This document shows, piece by piece, positions 43,990 to 52,055 of a stretch of DNA of 64,000 nucleotides; within the stretch, counting starts at the first letter, position 1, and the number at the start of each line of letters is the position of its first letter. This stretch comes from Paractinoplanes toevensis (lineage in GTDB: Bacteria > Actinomycetota > Actinomycetes > Mycobacteriales > Micromonosporaceae): positions 1 to 64,000 of the forward strand of contig NZ_BOQN01000128.1 of NCBI RefSeq assembly GCF_018332695.1. Reading direction: 5' to 3'. The notes under the pieces are model-generated. The model saw only the letters and a list, made by a program, of their open reading frames with translations. It was not told where the DNA came from and searched no databases. The translations under genes and the position numbers were made by a program.

Positions 43990-44894
43990 CCCGCCAGTCT
44001 TGCGGCCTCCCGATCGGCCGGGGCCGAGTTCGCCGAAGCCACGGTCGGGGTCGGCCGGGTGGACAGCCAGCAGCCCGCGACGACCAGGGCGAAGCCGGCC
44101 GCCGTGCTCCAGCGCAGCGGCTCGTTCAGGAACAGCACGCCGAGGAACACCGCCACCACCGGGTTGAGGTAGGTGACCAGCCCGGCGCGGGTGGAGCCGG
44201 CCAGCGCGATCAGCCGGTAGAACGCCAGCAGGGCCACCGCGGTGCACAGCACGCCGAGCAGGGCCAGAGCGGTCCAGGCCGACGCGTGCACCGGCTCGAC
44301 CGGCCAGGTCAGGATCGCGAACGGGGTCAGCACGATCGCGGTGATCGCGGTGGTGCCGCCGGCCAGTGCCTCCGGCGGCACGTCGGCCGCGCGGCGCTGG
44401 ACCAGCATGGTCGCCACCGCGTAGCTGATCGCGGCCAGCAGCACCATCCCGGCGCCCAGCAGGCCCAGTCGATCACCCGACACGTCCAGGCCGACCAGCA
44501 CGGCAACCCCGGCAAAACCAAGGACCAGGCCGGAGGTACGCCCACGGGTCAGCGGTTCGGTGCGGGACATCAGCAGGGCGATCACCACCGGCTCGACCGC
44601 GATCAGCAGGCCGGTCAGCGAACTGGTGATGTGCACCTCGCCGTACGTGATCAGCAGGAACGGCCCGATGATGTGCACCACCGCGAGCACCGACACCACC
44701 CCGAGGTGCGCGCGCAGCGCGCCGAGGGTGCCCCGCACCGCCGCCACCGGCAGCAGGACGAGGGCCGCGATCAGGCCACGGCCGGCCACCACGAAGACCG
44801 GCGAGAGGTCCTCGATGGCCAGCTTGATCAGGAAGTACGGGATGCCCCAGAGCACCGCGACCAGCAGGAAGAGAAACCAGGCACGTCGATTCAC
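43986..44894 (-). CDS. EamA/DMT-superfamily transporter
   Basis: The 302-residue protein has ten membrane helices in two EamA repeats. Landmarks are VLWGIPYFLIKLAIEDLSPVFVVAGRGLIAA and, in the second half, LALLGVLCTAVALLAFYRLIALAGSTRAGLVTYLNPVVAVFLG. Members export amino acids or other small metabolites. It is divergent from a LysR regulator 71 bp away, a common arrangement in which LysR senses the substrate and induces the exporter. Confidence 0.92.
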   Translation of the reverse strand: MNRRAWFLFLLVAVLWGIPYFLIKLAIEDLSPVFVVAGRGLIAALVLLPVAAVRGTLGALRAHLGVVSVLAVVHIIGPFLLITYGEVHITSSLTGLLIAVEPVVIALLMSRTEPLTRGRTSGLVLGFAGVAVLVGLDVSGDRLGLLGAGMVLLAAISYAVATMLVQRRAADVPPEALAGGTTAITAIVLTPFAILTWPVEPVHASAWTALALLGVLCTAVALLAFYRLIALAGSTRAGLVTYLNPVVAVFLGVLFLNEPLRWSTAAGFALVVAGCWLSTRPTPTVASANSAPADREAARLAG

Positions 44895-44965
44895 GGTTCC
44901 GAGCCTGCCGCCCTATGGTGGTTAGCGGTAGTGGGGACTTGCTGATGTCGTGTTAAGGAGAGCTG

Positions 44966-45907
44966 ATGATCGACGTGCGGCGGCTGGCCGTGCTGCGCGA
45001 GGTGGCCCGGCACGGCAGCTTCAACCGGGCCGCGGCCGCGCTGCGCCTCACCCCCTCGGCGGTGTCCCAGCAGATCAGCGCCCTCGAACGGGCACTCGGC
45101 ACGGCGGTGGTGCGGCGCAGCACCCGCGGCGTCGAGCTGACCGAGGCCGGCCTGGTCCTGGCGGCGGCGAGCGACGCCATCACCGCCGAGCTGGCCAACG
45201 CCGAGGAGGAGATCGCCCGGCTGGCCACCGCCCGCACCGAACGCCTGACCGTGGCCACCTTCACCAGCGGCGGCCAGCGCCTGCTCCCGGCCGCCCTGCT
45301 GCGGTTCACCGCCGAACACCCCGGCGTCGAGCTGACCGTCCTGGAGAACGAGCCGGAGGACAGCCTGCCGCTGGTCCGCTCGGGCGCCGCCGACCTGGCC
45401 CTGGCGTACCACTTCGACGGCCCGCCCCCGGTCCGGCCGGGCGACCGGTCCGGCCTGACCTGGACGGTGCTGCTCGACGACCCGATGTGGATCGTGCTGC
45501 CCGCCGATCATCCGCAGGCCGGCTGCGAGTCGCTGGCCCTGGCCGACCTGGCCGGCGAGCGCTGGGTGCACGGCTGCCTGTCCATCGACACCCTGATGAA
45601 CCACTACGCGGCCATGTCCGGTTTCGAGGTCCGCACCGCCTGCCGCGGCACCGACTACGTCTTCGCCCAGTCCCTGGTCCGGGCCGGCGTCGGGATCAGC
45701 ATGATCCCCCAGGTGGCGCTGACCGCCGACCTGGGCGGCCTGGCCACCGTGCCGTTGCGGCCGCCGGGGCCGTCCCGCTTCATCGGCGTCGTCACCGCCA
45801 CCGGCCGGCCACGACCGCTGGCCGGGGCCCTGATGACCGCCCTGCGGGACACCGTGGCCGGGCTGCCGCTGCCCCCCACCGGGTCGCCCGCTCGCCTACC
45901 ATCCTGA
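44966..45907 (+). CDS. LysR-family transcriptional regulator
   Basis: The 313-residue protein starts at an ATG after GGAGAG. The N-terminal winged helix is clear (residues 5-62, HGSFNRAAAALRLTPSAVSQQISALERALG), followed by the linker helix and a type 2 periplasmic-binding-like effector domain. It is divergent from the EamA exporter, its most probable target. The effector is unknown. The next gene begins three bases after its stop but seems to have its own -10 element. Confidence 0.93.
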   Translation: MIDVRRLAVLREVARHGSFNRAAAALRLTPSAVSQQISALERALGTAVVRRSTRGVELTEAGLVLAAASDAITAELANAEEEIARLATARTERLTVATFTSGGQRLLPAALLRFTAEHPGVELTVLENEPEDSLPLVRSGAADLALAYHFDGPPPVRPGDRSGLTWTVLLDDPMWIVLPADHPQAGCESLALADLAGERWVHGCLSIDTLMNHYAAMSGFEVRTACRGTDYVFAQSLVRAGVGISMIPQVALTADLGGLATVPLRPPGPSRFIGVVTATGRPRPLAGALMTALRDTVAGLPLPPTGSPARLPS

Positions 45908-45910
45908 GCC

Positions 45911-46348
45911 GTGGGGCTCTTGCATACCTATTTCGTGGCCGAGTCGGACGAACGTGCTGCGGGCGCCGTGGAGCACGGGCCCGAGCAGAGTGGTTTCGAC
46001 GCCGTCGATCTGCCCGATGTGGATCCGATCATCGTCCTGGCGACGGTGGAGGCGGAGCTGCGCGGCGAGGACGAGGAGTCCGTCGAGGACGGGCCGCGGT
46101 TCGCCACGGTGATCGGCGACACCGGACGGTCGTGGGTCTATACCGTCACGGACGAGCTGCAGCGGGCCGTCGCGGCCGCCACGCCGGCCCGGCTGGCCGA
46201 GGTGGCGGCGGCGGTCGCCGACGAGGATGACGACGACGATCCCGAGTTCGCCGTCAACGCCCTCGCCGGGCTGCTCGGCGACCTCGGCGAGTTGAGCCGG
46301 CGGGCGATCGCCGGCAACCAGCGCGTCTACGCCTGGGTCGGCCTCTGA
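45911..46348 (+). CDS. Small acidic protein of unknown function
   Basis: The 145-residue product starts at GTG, with TACCAT eight bases before it, suggesting a leaderless transcript starting inside the end of the LysR gene. It is very acidic (EDEESVEDG, ADEDDDDDPEF) and predicted helical, with no signal peptide. The C-terminal QRVYAWVGL resembles a tail seen in some DUF1877-like proteins, but I do not claim that family. It converges with the kinase gene. Confidence 0.7.
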   Translation: MGLLHTYFVAESDERAAGAVEHGPEQSGFDAVDLPDVDPIIVLATVEAELRGEDEESVEDGPRFATVIGDTGRSWVYTVTDELQRAVAAATPARLAEVAAAVADEDDDDDPEFAVNALAGLLGDLGELSRRAIAGNQRVYAWVGL

Positions 46349-46361
46349 TCCCGTCGCCGAC

Positions 46362-48116
46362 TCACGAGGAGCTCTGCGCGGACGGCTCCGTGCTGGACGG
46401 TGTGATGTCCTCGACCCCGGGCGGTATGGGCGCTTTGGGAAGCTCGGGCACCTCGGAGAATTCGGTGCCCGTCGACGAAGGCGGCCGGCTCGGCTCCTCG
46501 GAGGCCGTGCCGCCGGTGTCCGTCGACGACGGTGCGGAGGTGATCGGGGCGAAATGCACACCACCGTCCGGGTCGATCGACACCCCCGGGAGCGGGACGC
46601 TGCCCGGGGTCACCGGCACCAGGCGGGTGCCGCCGCCGGGTCGCCGCTGCACCAGGCGCAGCGGCCCGCCCGGCTCGGACGACACGAACGTCTCGCACGG
46701 GCTGTTGTTCAGCCGGAACGCCAGCGGCGCCGAGTTGCTGGACCGGTAACCGCCGCTGACCGGCACGGAGACCGACTTCATCGGGGCCAGCGGCCCGGTC
46801 GACGTCACCGTCACGGTGTTGCCGGTCTGCGTCAGCGGCGTCTTCCCGCCACCGGTGAGCACCTGGTCGCCGGGCAGGATGAACCACAGACTCCACTCGC
46901 TGATCGGGGTGTCGCCGCGGTTGGCCACGGTCACCCGCGCGGTGAACCGGCGGGCCTGGTCCGTCCGGACGACATAGACGACCACACACCCCCCGGCGGC
47001 CGGCATCGCGCGGGGTGTCGTGGTCGTCGTCGCGGGTCCACCTCGGCCGCTGTCGACCAGGCTCCAGGCGTACGTTCCGGCACCGAGCAGCAGCACCGTC
47101 GCCGCCGCGATCAGCACCCGGCGGGGTCGCCGCCGGCGCGACGTCACCGGCTCGCCCGCGGCGGGTGCCGGGTTACCGACGCGGATCACATCCGGATAGG
47201 AGCGCTGCGCCGGGAGGATCGTGGTGTCCTCGTCGTTCCGATCGGGCAGGGGCCCGGCCGGCACCTCGGCGGCGATGCCCGCCAGCACCTCGGCCAATTC
47301 GGCGCTGGACGGCCGGTCCTGCGGTCGCTTGTCCAGGCAGCGGCCGACCAGTTCGGCGACGGCGGCCGGTAAGCCTTCGACCGGTGGCAGCGGGTCGGGC
47401 TCGACATACTGGTGGGCGCGCAGCAGCGCGGTGGTCGTGCCGACGTCCCACGGCAGCCGGCCGATCAGCGTGCGGTAGATCAGCAGACCCACCGCGTAGA
47501 CGTCGGTGGCCGAGCTGACCTGGCCACCCTCGAGCCGCTCGGGCGCGAGGTAGGCCGGCGTGCCGAGCAGGCTGCCGTCCGGGCCGATGTCGTTCTCGCC
47601 GACCAGGGCGGAGATGCCGAAGTCGACGACCTTCGCCCCGCCGGCCGGGAGCATCACGTTCGCCGGTGTCACGTCGCGGTGCACGATCCCGCGGGAGTGT
47701 GCGGCGGCCAGCCCGCCCGCGACCTCCGCGCCGATCCGGACCGCCTGTTGCCACGGCAGCGACCTGGTCCGGGCGAGCATCGCGGCCAGCGACTCACCGT
47801 CCACCAGCTCCATCACCACGAACGGCACCGGCTCACCGTCGGCGGTGGTGGCCTCGCCGTAGTCGTACACGTTCGCGATGTTCGGATGGCTCAGCCGCGC
47901 GACGGCCTGGGCCTCGTCCCGCAGCCGCCGCCGGAACACCGGGTCCGCGCTGGTCGACGGCGCGAGCACCTTCACCGCGACCTGGCGGCCCAGCACCTCG
48001 TCGAACCCGCGCCAGACCACCGACATACCGCCGGCGCCGAGCCGTTCCACCAGCCGATACCGATCGGCCAGCCTGGCCGAACCGGGCAGATCCGTCGTGC
48101 TCATGTGCCCCCACAT
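46362..48116 (-). CDS. Transmembrane Ser/Thr protein kinase with a CBM2-like outer domain
   Basis: The ATG at 48116 follows GGAG by five bases and gives 584 residues; the ATG at 48104 is the alternative. The kinase (residues 20-282) is complete: GAGGMSVVWRG, K49 in VAVKVL, HRDVTPANVML with D148, VDFGIS and GTPAYLAPE. A basic stretch precedes one membrane helix (333-351). Outside, residues 377-474 match the carbohydrate-binding module 2 pattern: a cysteine at each end and W/F-rich strands such as ISEWSLWFILPGDQVLTGG. A Ser/Pro-rich tail follows. PASTA repeats are absent, so a glycan ligand is plausible. Confidence 0.9.
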   Translation of the reverse strand: MWGHMSTTDLPGSARLADRYRLVERLGAGGMSVVWRGFDEVLGRQVAVKVLAPSTSADPVFRRRLRDEAQAVARLSHPNIANVYDYGEATTADGEPVPFVVMELVDGESLAAMLARTRSLPWQQAVRIGAEVAGGLAAAHSRGIVHRDVTPANVMLPAGGAKVVDFGISALVGENDIGPDGSLLGTPAYLAPERLEGGQVSSATDVYAVGLLIYRTLIGRLPWDVGTTTALLRAHQYVEPDPLPPVEGLPAAVAELVGRCLDKRPQDRPSSAELAEVLAGIAAEVPAGPLPDRNDEDTTILPAQRSYPDVIRVGNPAPAAGEPVTSRRRRPRRVLIAAATVLLLGAGTYAWSLVDSGRGGPATTTTTPRAMPAAGGCVVVYVVRTDQARRFTARVTVANRGDTPISEWSLWFILPGDQVLTGGGKTPLTQTGNTVTVTSTGPLAPMKSVSVPVSGGYRSSNSAPLAFRLNNSPCETFVSSEPGGPLRLVQRRPGGGTRLVPVTPGSVPLPGVSIDPDGGVHFAPITSAPSSTDTGGTASEEPSRPPSSTGTEFSEVPELPKAPIPPGVEDITPSSTEPSAQSSS

Positions 48117-48281
48117 GCGCGCTCCGAGAACCGCCGAGCCGCACCGCCATGCCGCTCGACGCCGGCGGGACACGGTCCCCACCGAACTGCGGGACACTAG
48201 CCCACCACCAGTCTTGATCACGATCCGTCGATCGGGCGACAGCGGCGCGAAAGGCCCGGATCGATCACCTAACGTAGGGGC

Positions 48282-49061
48282 ATGGCCATCATCGGCACCG
48301 CCGCCGGCGTCCCGTTCACCGCCCTGCCGCCCAGCGGCAACGGACCCGCCCCACTCGTCGTGACCTGGCACATGATGGACGCACCGTGCACCGACGCGGC
48401 GTTCGCCGCCGCGCTGCCGATGGCCGATGTCGCGGCCTGGCGGGTTCATCTGGGCATGCCGTGGTGCGGCTCCCGGTCCTATCCCGAAGGATACGAACTG
48501 TCCCGCCGCGACCCGATGATGCTCTACGTGGACCCGGTGGTGCGCCAGGCGGTCGACGAATTCCCGGCCGCCCTCGCCGACCTGCGGGAACGCTTCCCGA
48601 TCACGGACGAGCCGATCGGCGTCGTCGGCGCTTCACTGGGCGGCGCGGTGGCCCTCACGGTGACCGCGAGCGGCATCGTGCCGGTGGCCGCGCTGGCCGT
48701 CGTCAACGCCGCGATCCGCGCCTCCTCCGTCGTCGAACTCGTCGCGGGACTCTCCGAGCAGCCCTACCCGTGGGACGACGACTCGCGCACCGCAGCCGAC
48801 CGGCTGGACTTCATCGCCCGCGCCGCGGACCTGCACGGCACACCGGTGCTGGTCGTCAGCGGCGACGAGGACTATCCGGCTTTCCGGGCCGACGCCGCGG
48901 CCCTGGCGGCAGCGGTGCCGAAGGCCCGCCTGACCACGGTGCCCGGACTGGCCCACCCGCTGGCCGAACGGCCCGGCGACCAGCCCGCGCCCCAGACACC
49001 GCCGGCCAGGACGGTCGACGCCGCGATCACCGACTGGTTCGCCGCCCACCTCGCTACCTGA
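48282..49061 (+). CDS. Alpha/beta hydrolase
   Basis: The 259-residue enzyme carries the nucleophile elbow GASLGG, an acid in VSGDEDYPAF and a histidine in GLAHPLAERPG. The N-terminal half is shaped for a small ester or acyl substrate (LVVTWHMMDAPC). TAACGT lies six bases before the ATG, so the mRNA is probably leaderless. The last codons and stop are part of a 21-bp tandem repeat shared with the downstream convergent gene. The substrate is unknown. Confidence 0.85.
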   Translation: MAIIGTAAGVPFTALPPSGNGPAPLVVTWHMMDAPCTDAAFAAALPMADVAAWRVHLGMPWCGSRSYPEGYELSRRDPMMLYVDPVVRQAVDEFPAALADLRERFPITDEPIGVVGASLGGAVALTVTASGIVPVAALAVVNAAIRASSVVELVAGLSEQPYPWDDDSRTAADRLDFIARAADLHGTPVLVVSGDEDYPAFRADAAALAAAVPKARLTTVPGLAHPLAERPGDQPAPQTPPARTVDAAITDWFAAHLAT

Positions 49062-49114
49062 ACCGCCCACCTCGCTACCTGAACCGCCCACCGCTACCTG
49101 AACCGCCCACCGCG
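49042..49114. repeat. 21-bp tandem repeat spanning two convergent gene ends
   Basis: Units beginning CCGCCCACCTCGCTACCTG occur at 49042-49062 and 49063-49083, a 19-bp version at 49084-49102 and a partial one at 49103-49114. Each full unit contains a TGA on the plus strand and a TAG on the minus strand. The first supplies the stop of the hydrolase, and the third supplies the stop of the minus-strand gene. Confidence 0.85.
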
Positions 49115-49543
49115 AAGGCGAGGCGCCTGGGTCAGCGTCGAAGCCGCCGGCATCAGGAAGGACGGCAGGCCCAGCGCCAGCTGCAGGACCGGCACCGCCA
49201 GGAAAGCGGCCGGCAGACCGCCGGCGAGCAGGTGCATCACGGTCATCACGACCGCGAGGATCACCAGGTCACGCCACGCCACCAGGTCGGTGGGGTGACG
49301 CCACAGGTGGACGCTGCAGCGGGCGCACACCACCGCCAGCAGCAGCATTCCCACCGTGAGGGCCGGAGCGTGCCGGGCATGCTCGCCGGCCATCGCCAGG
49401 TGGGCCAGGGAGCCGGCCACTCCCAGCACCGCGGCGGCCCGCCCGGCCAGCCGCCTCATCGGCAGCGGCGGTCGGGGAAGCCGGCGTCGTCCACGGGCCA
49501 GTCCTCCCGCCGCGGCAAGTGGGTCAGGCCGGAAGTGTGCCAC
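49094..49543 (-). CDS. Small integral membrane protein
   Basis: The open frame gives 149 residues from a GTG at 49543; an ATG at 49459 (MRRLAGRAAAVLG) would give about 121. Neither has a clear ribosome site. Four membrane helices are visible, for example ALTVGMLLLAVVCARCSVHLW and LVILAVVMTVMHLLAGGLPAAFLAV. The sequence ends within the 21-bp repeat. I do not recognise the family. Confidence 0.6.
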   Translation of the reverse strand: MAHFRPDPLAAAGGLARGRRRLPRPPLPMRRLAGRAAAVLGVAGSLAHLAMAGEHARHAPALTVGMLLLAVVCARCSVHLWRHPTDLVAWRDLVILAVVMTVMHLLAGGLPAAFLAVPVLQLALGLPSFLMPAASTLTQAPRLRGGRFR

Positions 49544-49657
49544 AGAGGACCGAAACCCTGAACCCTTTTCCGTACGCGGCCCGACCGGTCCCGTGGCACT
49601 CGGTCCGGCCGGGCGAAACTCACCCTCCGCGCGCCCGCGCCGGGCGGGCCCGCCGGC

Positions 49658-50758
49658 CTACGCGAGGCCGGTGAAGAAGGCTCGCACGTCCTCGGCGTAC
49701 AGCTTGGGTTGCTCGACGGAGAGGAAGTTGCCGCCGGCCGGGAGTTCGGTCCAGTGGGTGACCGGCGCTTCCCGCTCCGCGTAGCGGCGGATCGTGATGT
49801 CGGTGACGCCGAGCGCGACGCCCAGCGGGACCGGCGATTTCTCCTTCGGCGCCCAGGCCGCCGGGTCGTGCGCGGCCTCCCAGTAGAGGTTGGCCGACGA
49901 GCCGGCGGTGCCGGTGAACCAGTACAGACTGACGTTGGTGAGCAGCAGGTCGCGGTCGACAGACTCCTCGACGGACGGGTCGGTCCACTCGGTGAACTTC
50001 TCGGCGATCCAGGCGAGCTGGCCGACCGGCGAGTCGTGCAGGCCGAAGGCGAGGGTCTGCGGGCGGGTGGACTGGATGGCGTTGAAGCCCATCTTGTCGT
50101 CGCGGAACTCCTGGAGGCGGCGCAGCCGGTCCTGCTCGGCGTCGGTGAGGCCGTCGAAGTCGCCCGGATCGCCCAACGGGAACGTGATGTGCCCGTTGAC
50201 GTGCACGCCGATCACCCGCGCCGGCTGCTGCCGGCCCATCTCGACCGCGATCGCGGCGCCACCGCCGGTGCCCTGCACGCCGTAGCGGCCGTAACCGAGC
50301 CGGGCCATGATCTCGTTGAGCGCGGCGGCGCTGCGGGCCGTGTTCCACCCGGGTGAGGTGAGCGGGCCGGAGAAGCCGACCCCCGGGTTGCTGACCAGGA
50401 CCAGGTGGAAGTGCTCGCGCAGCGCCTCGACGACCGGCAGGTAGAGCGCGAACGACCCGGGCCAGTCGTGGCTGATCAGCAGCGGCGTGGCGGTCTCGTC
50501 GGCCGAGCGGACGTGCGCGAAGTGCAGCATCTGCCCGTCGACCTCGGTGCGGAACTGCGGCAGCGCGTTGAGCCGGCGCTCGGCGGCCCGCCAGTCGAAC
50601 TGCTCGGCCCAGTAACGGGCGAGCGGGCGCAGGTAGTCGACCGGGACGCCGCGAATCCACCCCTGACCGGGGATCTCGCTGCCCCATCGGGTGCGGGCCA
50701 GCCGGTCGCGGAGATCGTCGACGTCGGCCTGCGGAACGGCGATGCGGAACTCTTCCAT
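49658..50758 (-). CDS. Epoxide-hydrolase-family protein lacking catalytic residues
   Basis: The 366-residue protein has the epoxide hydrolase N-terminal (EHN) domain followed by an alpha/beta hydrolase fold. The oxyanion motif reads SHDWPGS and the ring-opening tyrosine region WFTGTAGSSANLYWE is kept. Where active members have QGGDWG, this has QGTGGGAA, so the nucleophilic aspartate is glycine. Where they have GGHFAALEEP, this has GGNFLSVEQP, so the catalytic histidine is asparagine. Classical hydrolysis is therefore unlikely. It may bind a ligand instead. It is divergent from a TetR gene across a four-half-site operator. Confidence 0.88.
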   Translation of the reverse strand: MEEFRIAVPQADVDDLRDRLARTRWGSEIPGQGWIRGVPVDYLRPLARYWAEQFDWRAAERRLNALPQFRTEVDGQMLHFAHVRSADETATPLLISHDWPGSFALYLPVVEALREHFHLVLVSNPGVGFSGPLTSPGWNTARSAAALNEIMARLGYGRYGVQGTGGGAAIAVEMGRQQPARVIGVHVNGHITFPLGDPGDFDGLTDAEQDRLRRLQEFRDDKMGFNAIQSTRPQTLAFGLHDSPVGQLAWIAEKFTEWTDPSVEESVDRDLLLTNVSLYWFTGTAGSSANLYWEAAHDPAAWAPKEKSPVPLGVALGVTDITIRRYAEREAPVTHWTELPAGGNFLSVEQPKLYAEDVRAFFTGLA

Positions 50759-50776
50759 GCTGACTCCCCGAATCCT

Positions 50777-50829
50777 GGAACGGAATGTTTCGTTCCGCTT
50801 TAGAGTAGCAGAGCGGAACGATCCGTTCC
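50777..50829. promoter_or_regulatory. Four-half-site operator between the hydrolase-like and TetR genes
   Basis: Half-sites GGAACG at 50777-50782, CGTTCC at 50791-50796, GGAACG at 50815-50820 and CGTTCC at 50824-50829 alternate in orientation. The inner pair extends to a perfect 9-bp inverted repeat, CGTTCCGCT with AGCGGAACG. The block lies 18 bp from either start codon. It is the expected binding region of the adjacent TetR protein. Confidence 0.65.
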
Positions 50830-50846
50830 ACTGCTAGATTGGCCGC

Positions 50847-51470
50847 ATGACGACGGCGGGACGGACGCGGCAGGCCGCGCGCAACAACGAGGTGATCCTG
50901 GCGGCGGCGCGCGAGGTGTTCCTGGCCGACCAGCGGGCGCCGGTCTCGGCGGTCGCCGAGCGGGCCGGCGTGGGGATCAGCGCGCTCTACCGGCGCTACC
51001 CGTCGAAGGAGGACATGCTGCGCACCCTGTGCGGCGACGGGCTGCAGCGGTTCATCGCCGAGGCCGTCCGGGCGATGGAGATCCCCGGCGACTGGGCGGC
51101 GTTCGAGTCGTTCGTGCGCGGGGTGGTCGACGCCGACGTGCATTCGCTGACCGTGCACCTGGCCGGCACGTTCCCGCCCGACGAGCAGCTGGCCGCCGAC
51201 GCGACCCGGGCCAACATCCTGGCCGAGGCGCTGTTCGAGCGGGCCCGGCCGGACATGCGCCCCGAGGCGGTGCCGGCCGACCTCACGATGCTGCTGGAGA
51301 TGTGCGCGGCGGTGCGGGTCCCGGATGCCGAGCGCACCCGGGAACTACGCGGCCGCTACCTGGCGATGCTGCTGGACGGCCTGCGCCGGGGCGGACCGCT
51401 GCCCGGCCCGGCACCGACCGCCGAGGAGCTGAACTGGCGCTGGCACCCGGCCGGCACCGAGACCCGCTGA
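50847..51470 (+). CDS. TetR family transcriptional regulator
   Basis: The 207-residue protein has an N-terminal helix-turn-helix (residues 12-60, PVSAVAERAGVGISALYRRYPSKEDML) and a helical ligand domain. It is divergent from the epoxide-hydrolase-like gene, and the GGAACG array between them should be its operator. The ligand may be the molecule bound by that protein. A 17-bp minisatellite follows its stop. Confidence 0.92.
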   Translation: MTTAGRTRQAARNNEVILAAAREVFLADQRAPVSAVAERAGVGISALYRRYPSKEDMLRTLCGDGLQRFIAEAVRAMEIPGDWAAFESFVRGVVDADVHSLTVHLAGTFPPDEQLAADATRANILAEALFERARPDMRPEAVPADLTMLLEMCAAVRVPDAERTRELRGRYLAMLLDGLRRGGPLPGPAPTAEELNWRWHPAGTETR

Positions 51471-51485
51471 CGCCGGCCGCGAGCC

Positions 51486-51620
51486 GACGCCGACCCCGAA
51501 CCGACCGAGACCCCGAGCCGACCGAGACCCCGAGCCGGTGAAGACCCGAACTGACGGAGACCCCGAACTGACGGAGACCCCGAACTGACGGAGACGCCGA
51601 ACTGGCGCCGACTCCGAGCC
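51486..51620. repeat. 17-bp minisatellite between convergent genes
   Basis: Eight consecutive units of 17 bp (one of 16) have the consensus GACSGAGACCCCGARCY. Units two and three are identical, as are five and six. The array fills most of the 164-bp gap between the TetR gene and the convergent VOC gene. It has no unique spacers and no coding bias. Confidence 0.85.
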
Positions 51621-51634
51621 GGCGTGCGGCCGGG

Positions 51635-52051
51635 TCAGCCGACGAAGACGCAGAACAGGTGGCCGTCCGGGTCGGCGTACACCCGGAGGGGTTCTTCCTT
51701 GTCGTCGCTGCGGTCGAAGCGCAGCGTCGCGCCCAGCTCGAGCGCCCGCTCGTGCTGGCGGTCCAGTTCGGCCACCGAGTCGACCGCGGTGTCCAGGTGG
51801 TACTGCTGCGGCACCTCCGCGTCCGGCCACGTGGTGCGGGCGAACGCCTCGGTCTGCTGGAAGGCCAGCTGCACGCCGGCCGGACTGCGCAGCACCAGCC
51901 AGTCCCGGCCGAGCTCGTCGGGCTCCCCCGTCGCCGGCGGTTCGTCGCCGGGGCGATACGAGAGGCCGAACATCTTCCGGTAGAACTCGGCAAGCCCGCG
52001 GGCGTCCGTGCTGTCCAGGACGACCTGCCGAATGGTGGGATATGTCGTCAT
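51635..52051 (-). CDS. VOC/glyoxalase-like protein
   Basis: The ATG at 52051 gives 138 residues. It lies four bases after the stop of the giant kinase gene (TGA-TCGG-ATG), so it is the second gene of an operon and may depend on translational coupling. The VOC fold is seen in LDSTDARGLAEFYRKMFGL and the closing LRVYADPDGHLFCVFVG. The pairing with a signalling protein is unexplained. The substrate is unknown. Confidence 0.85.
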   Translation of the reverse strand: MTTYPTIRQVVLDSTDARGLAEFYRKMFGLSYRPGDEPPATGEPDELGRDWLVLRSPAGVQLAFQQTEAFARTTWPDAEVPQQYHLDTAVDSVAELDRQHERALELGATLRFDRSDDKEEPLRVYADPDGHLFCVFVG

Positions 52052-52055
52052 CCGA

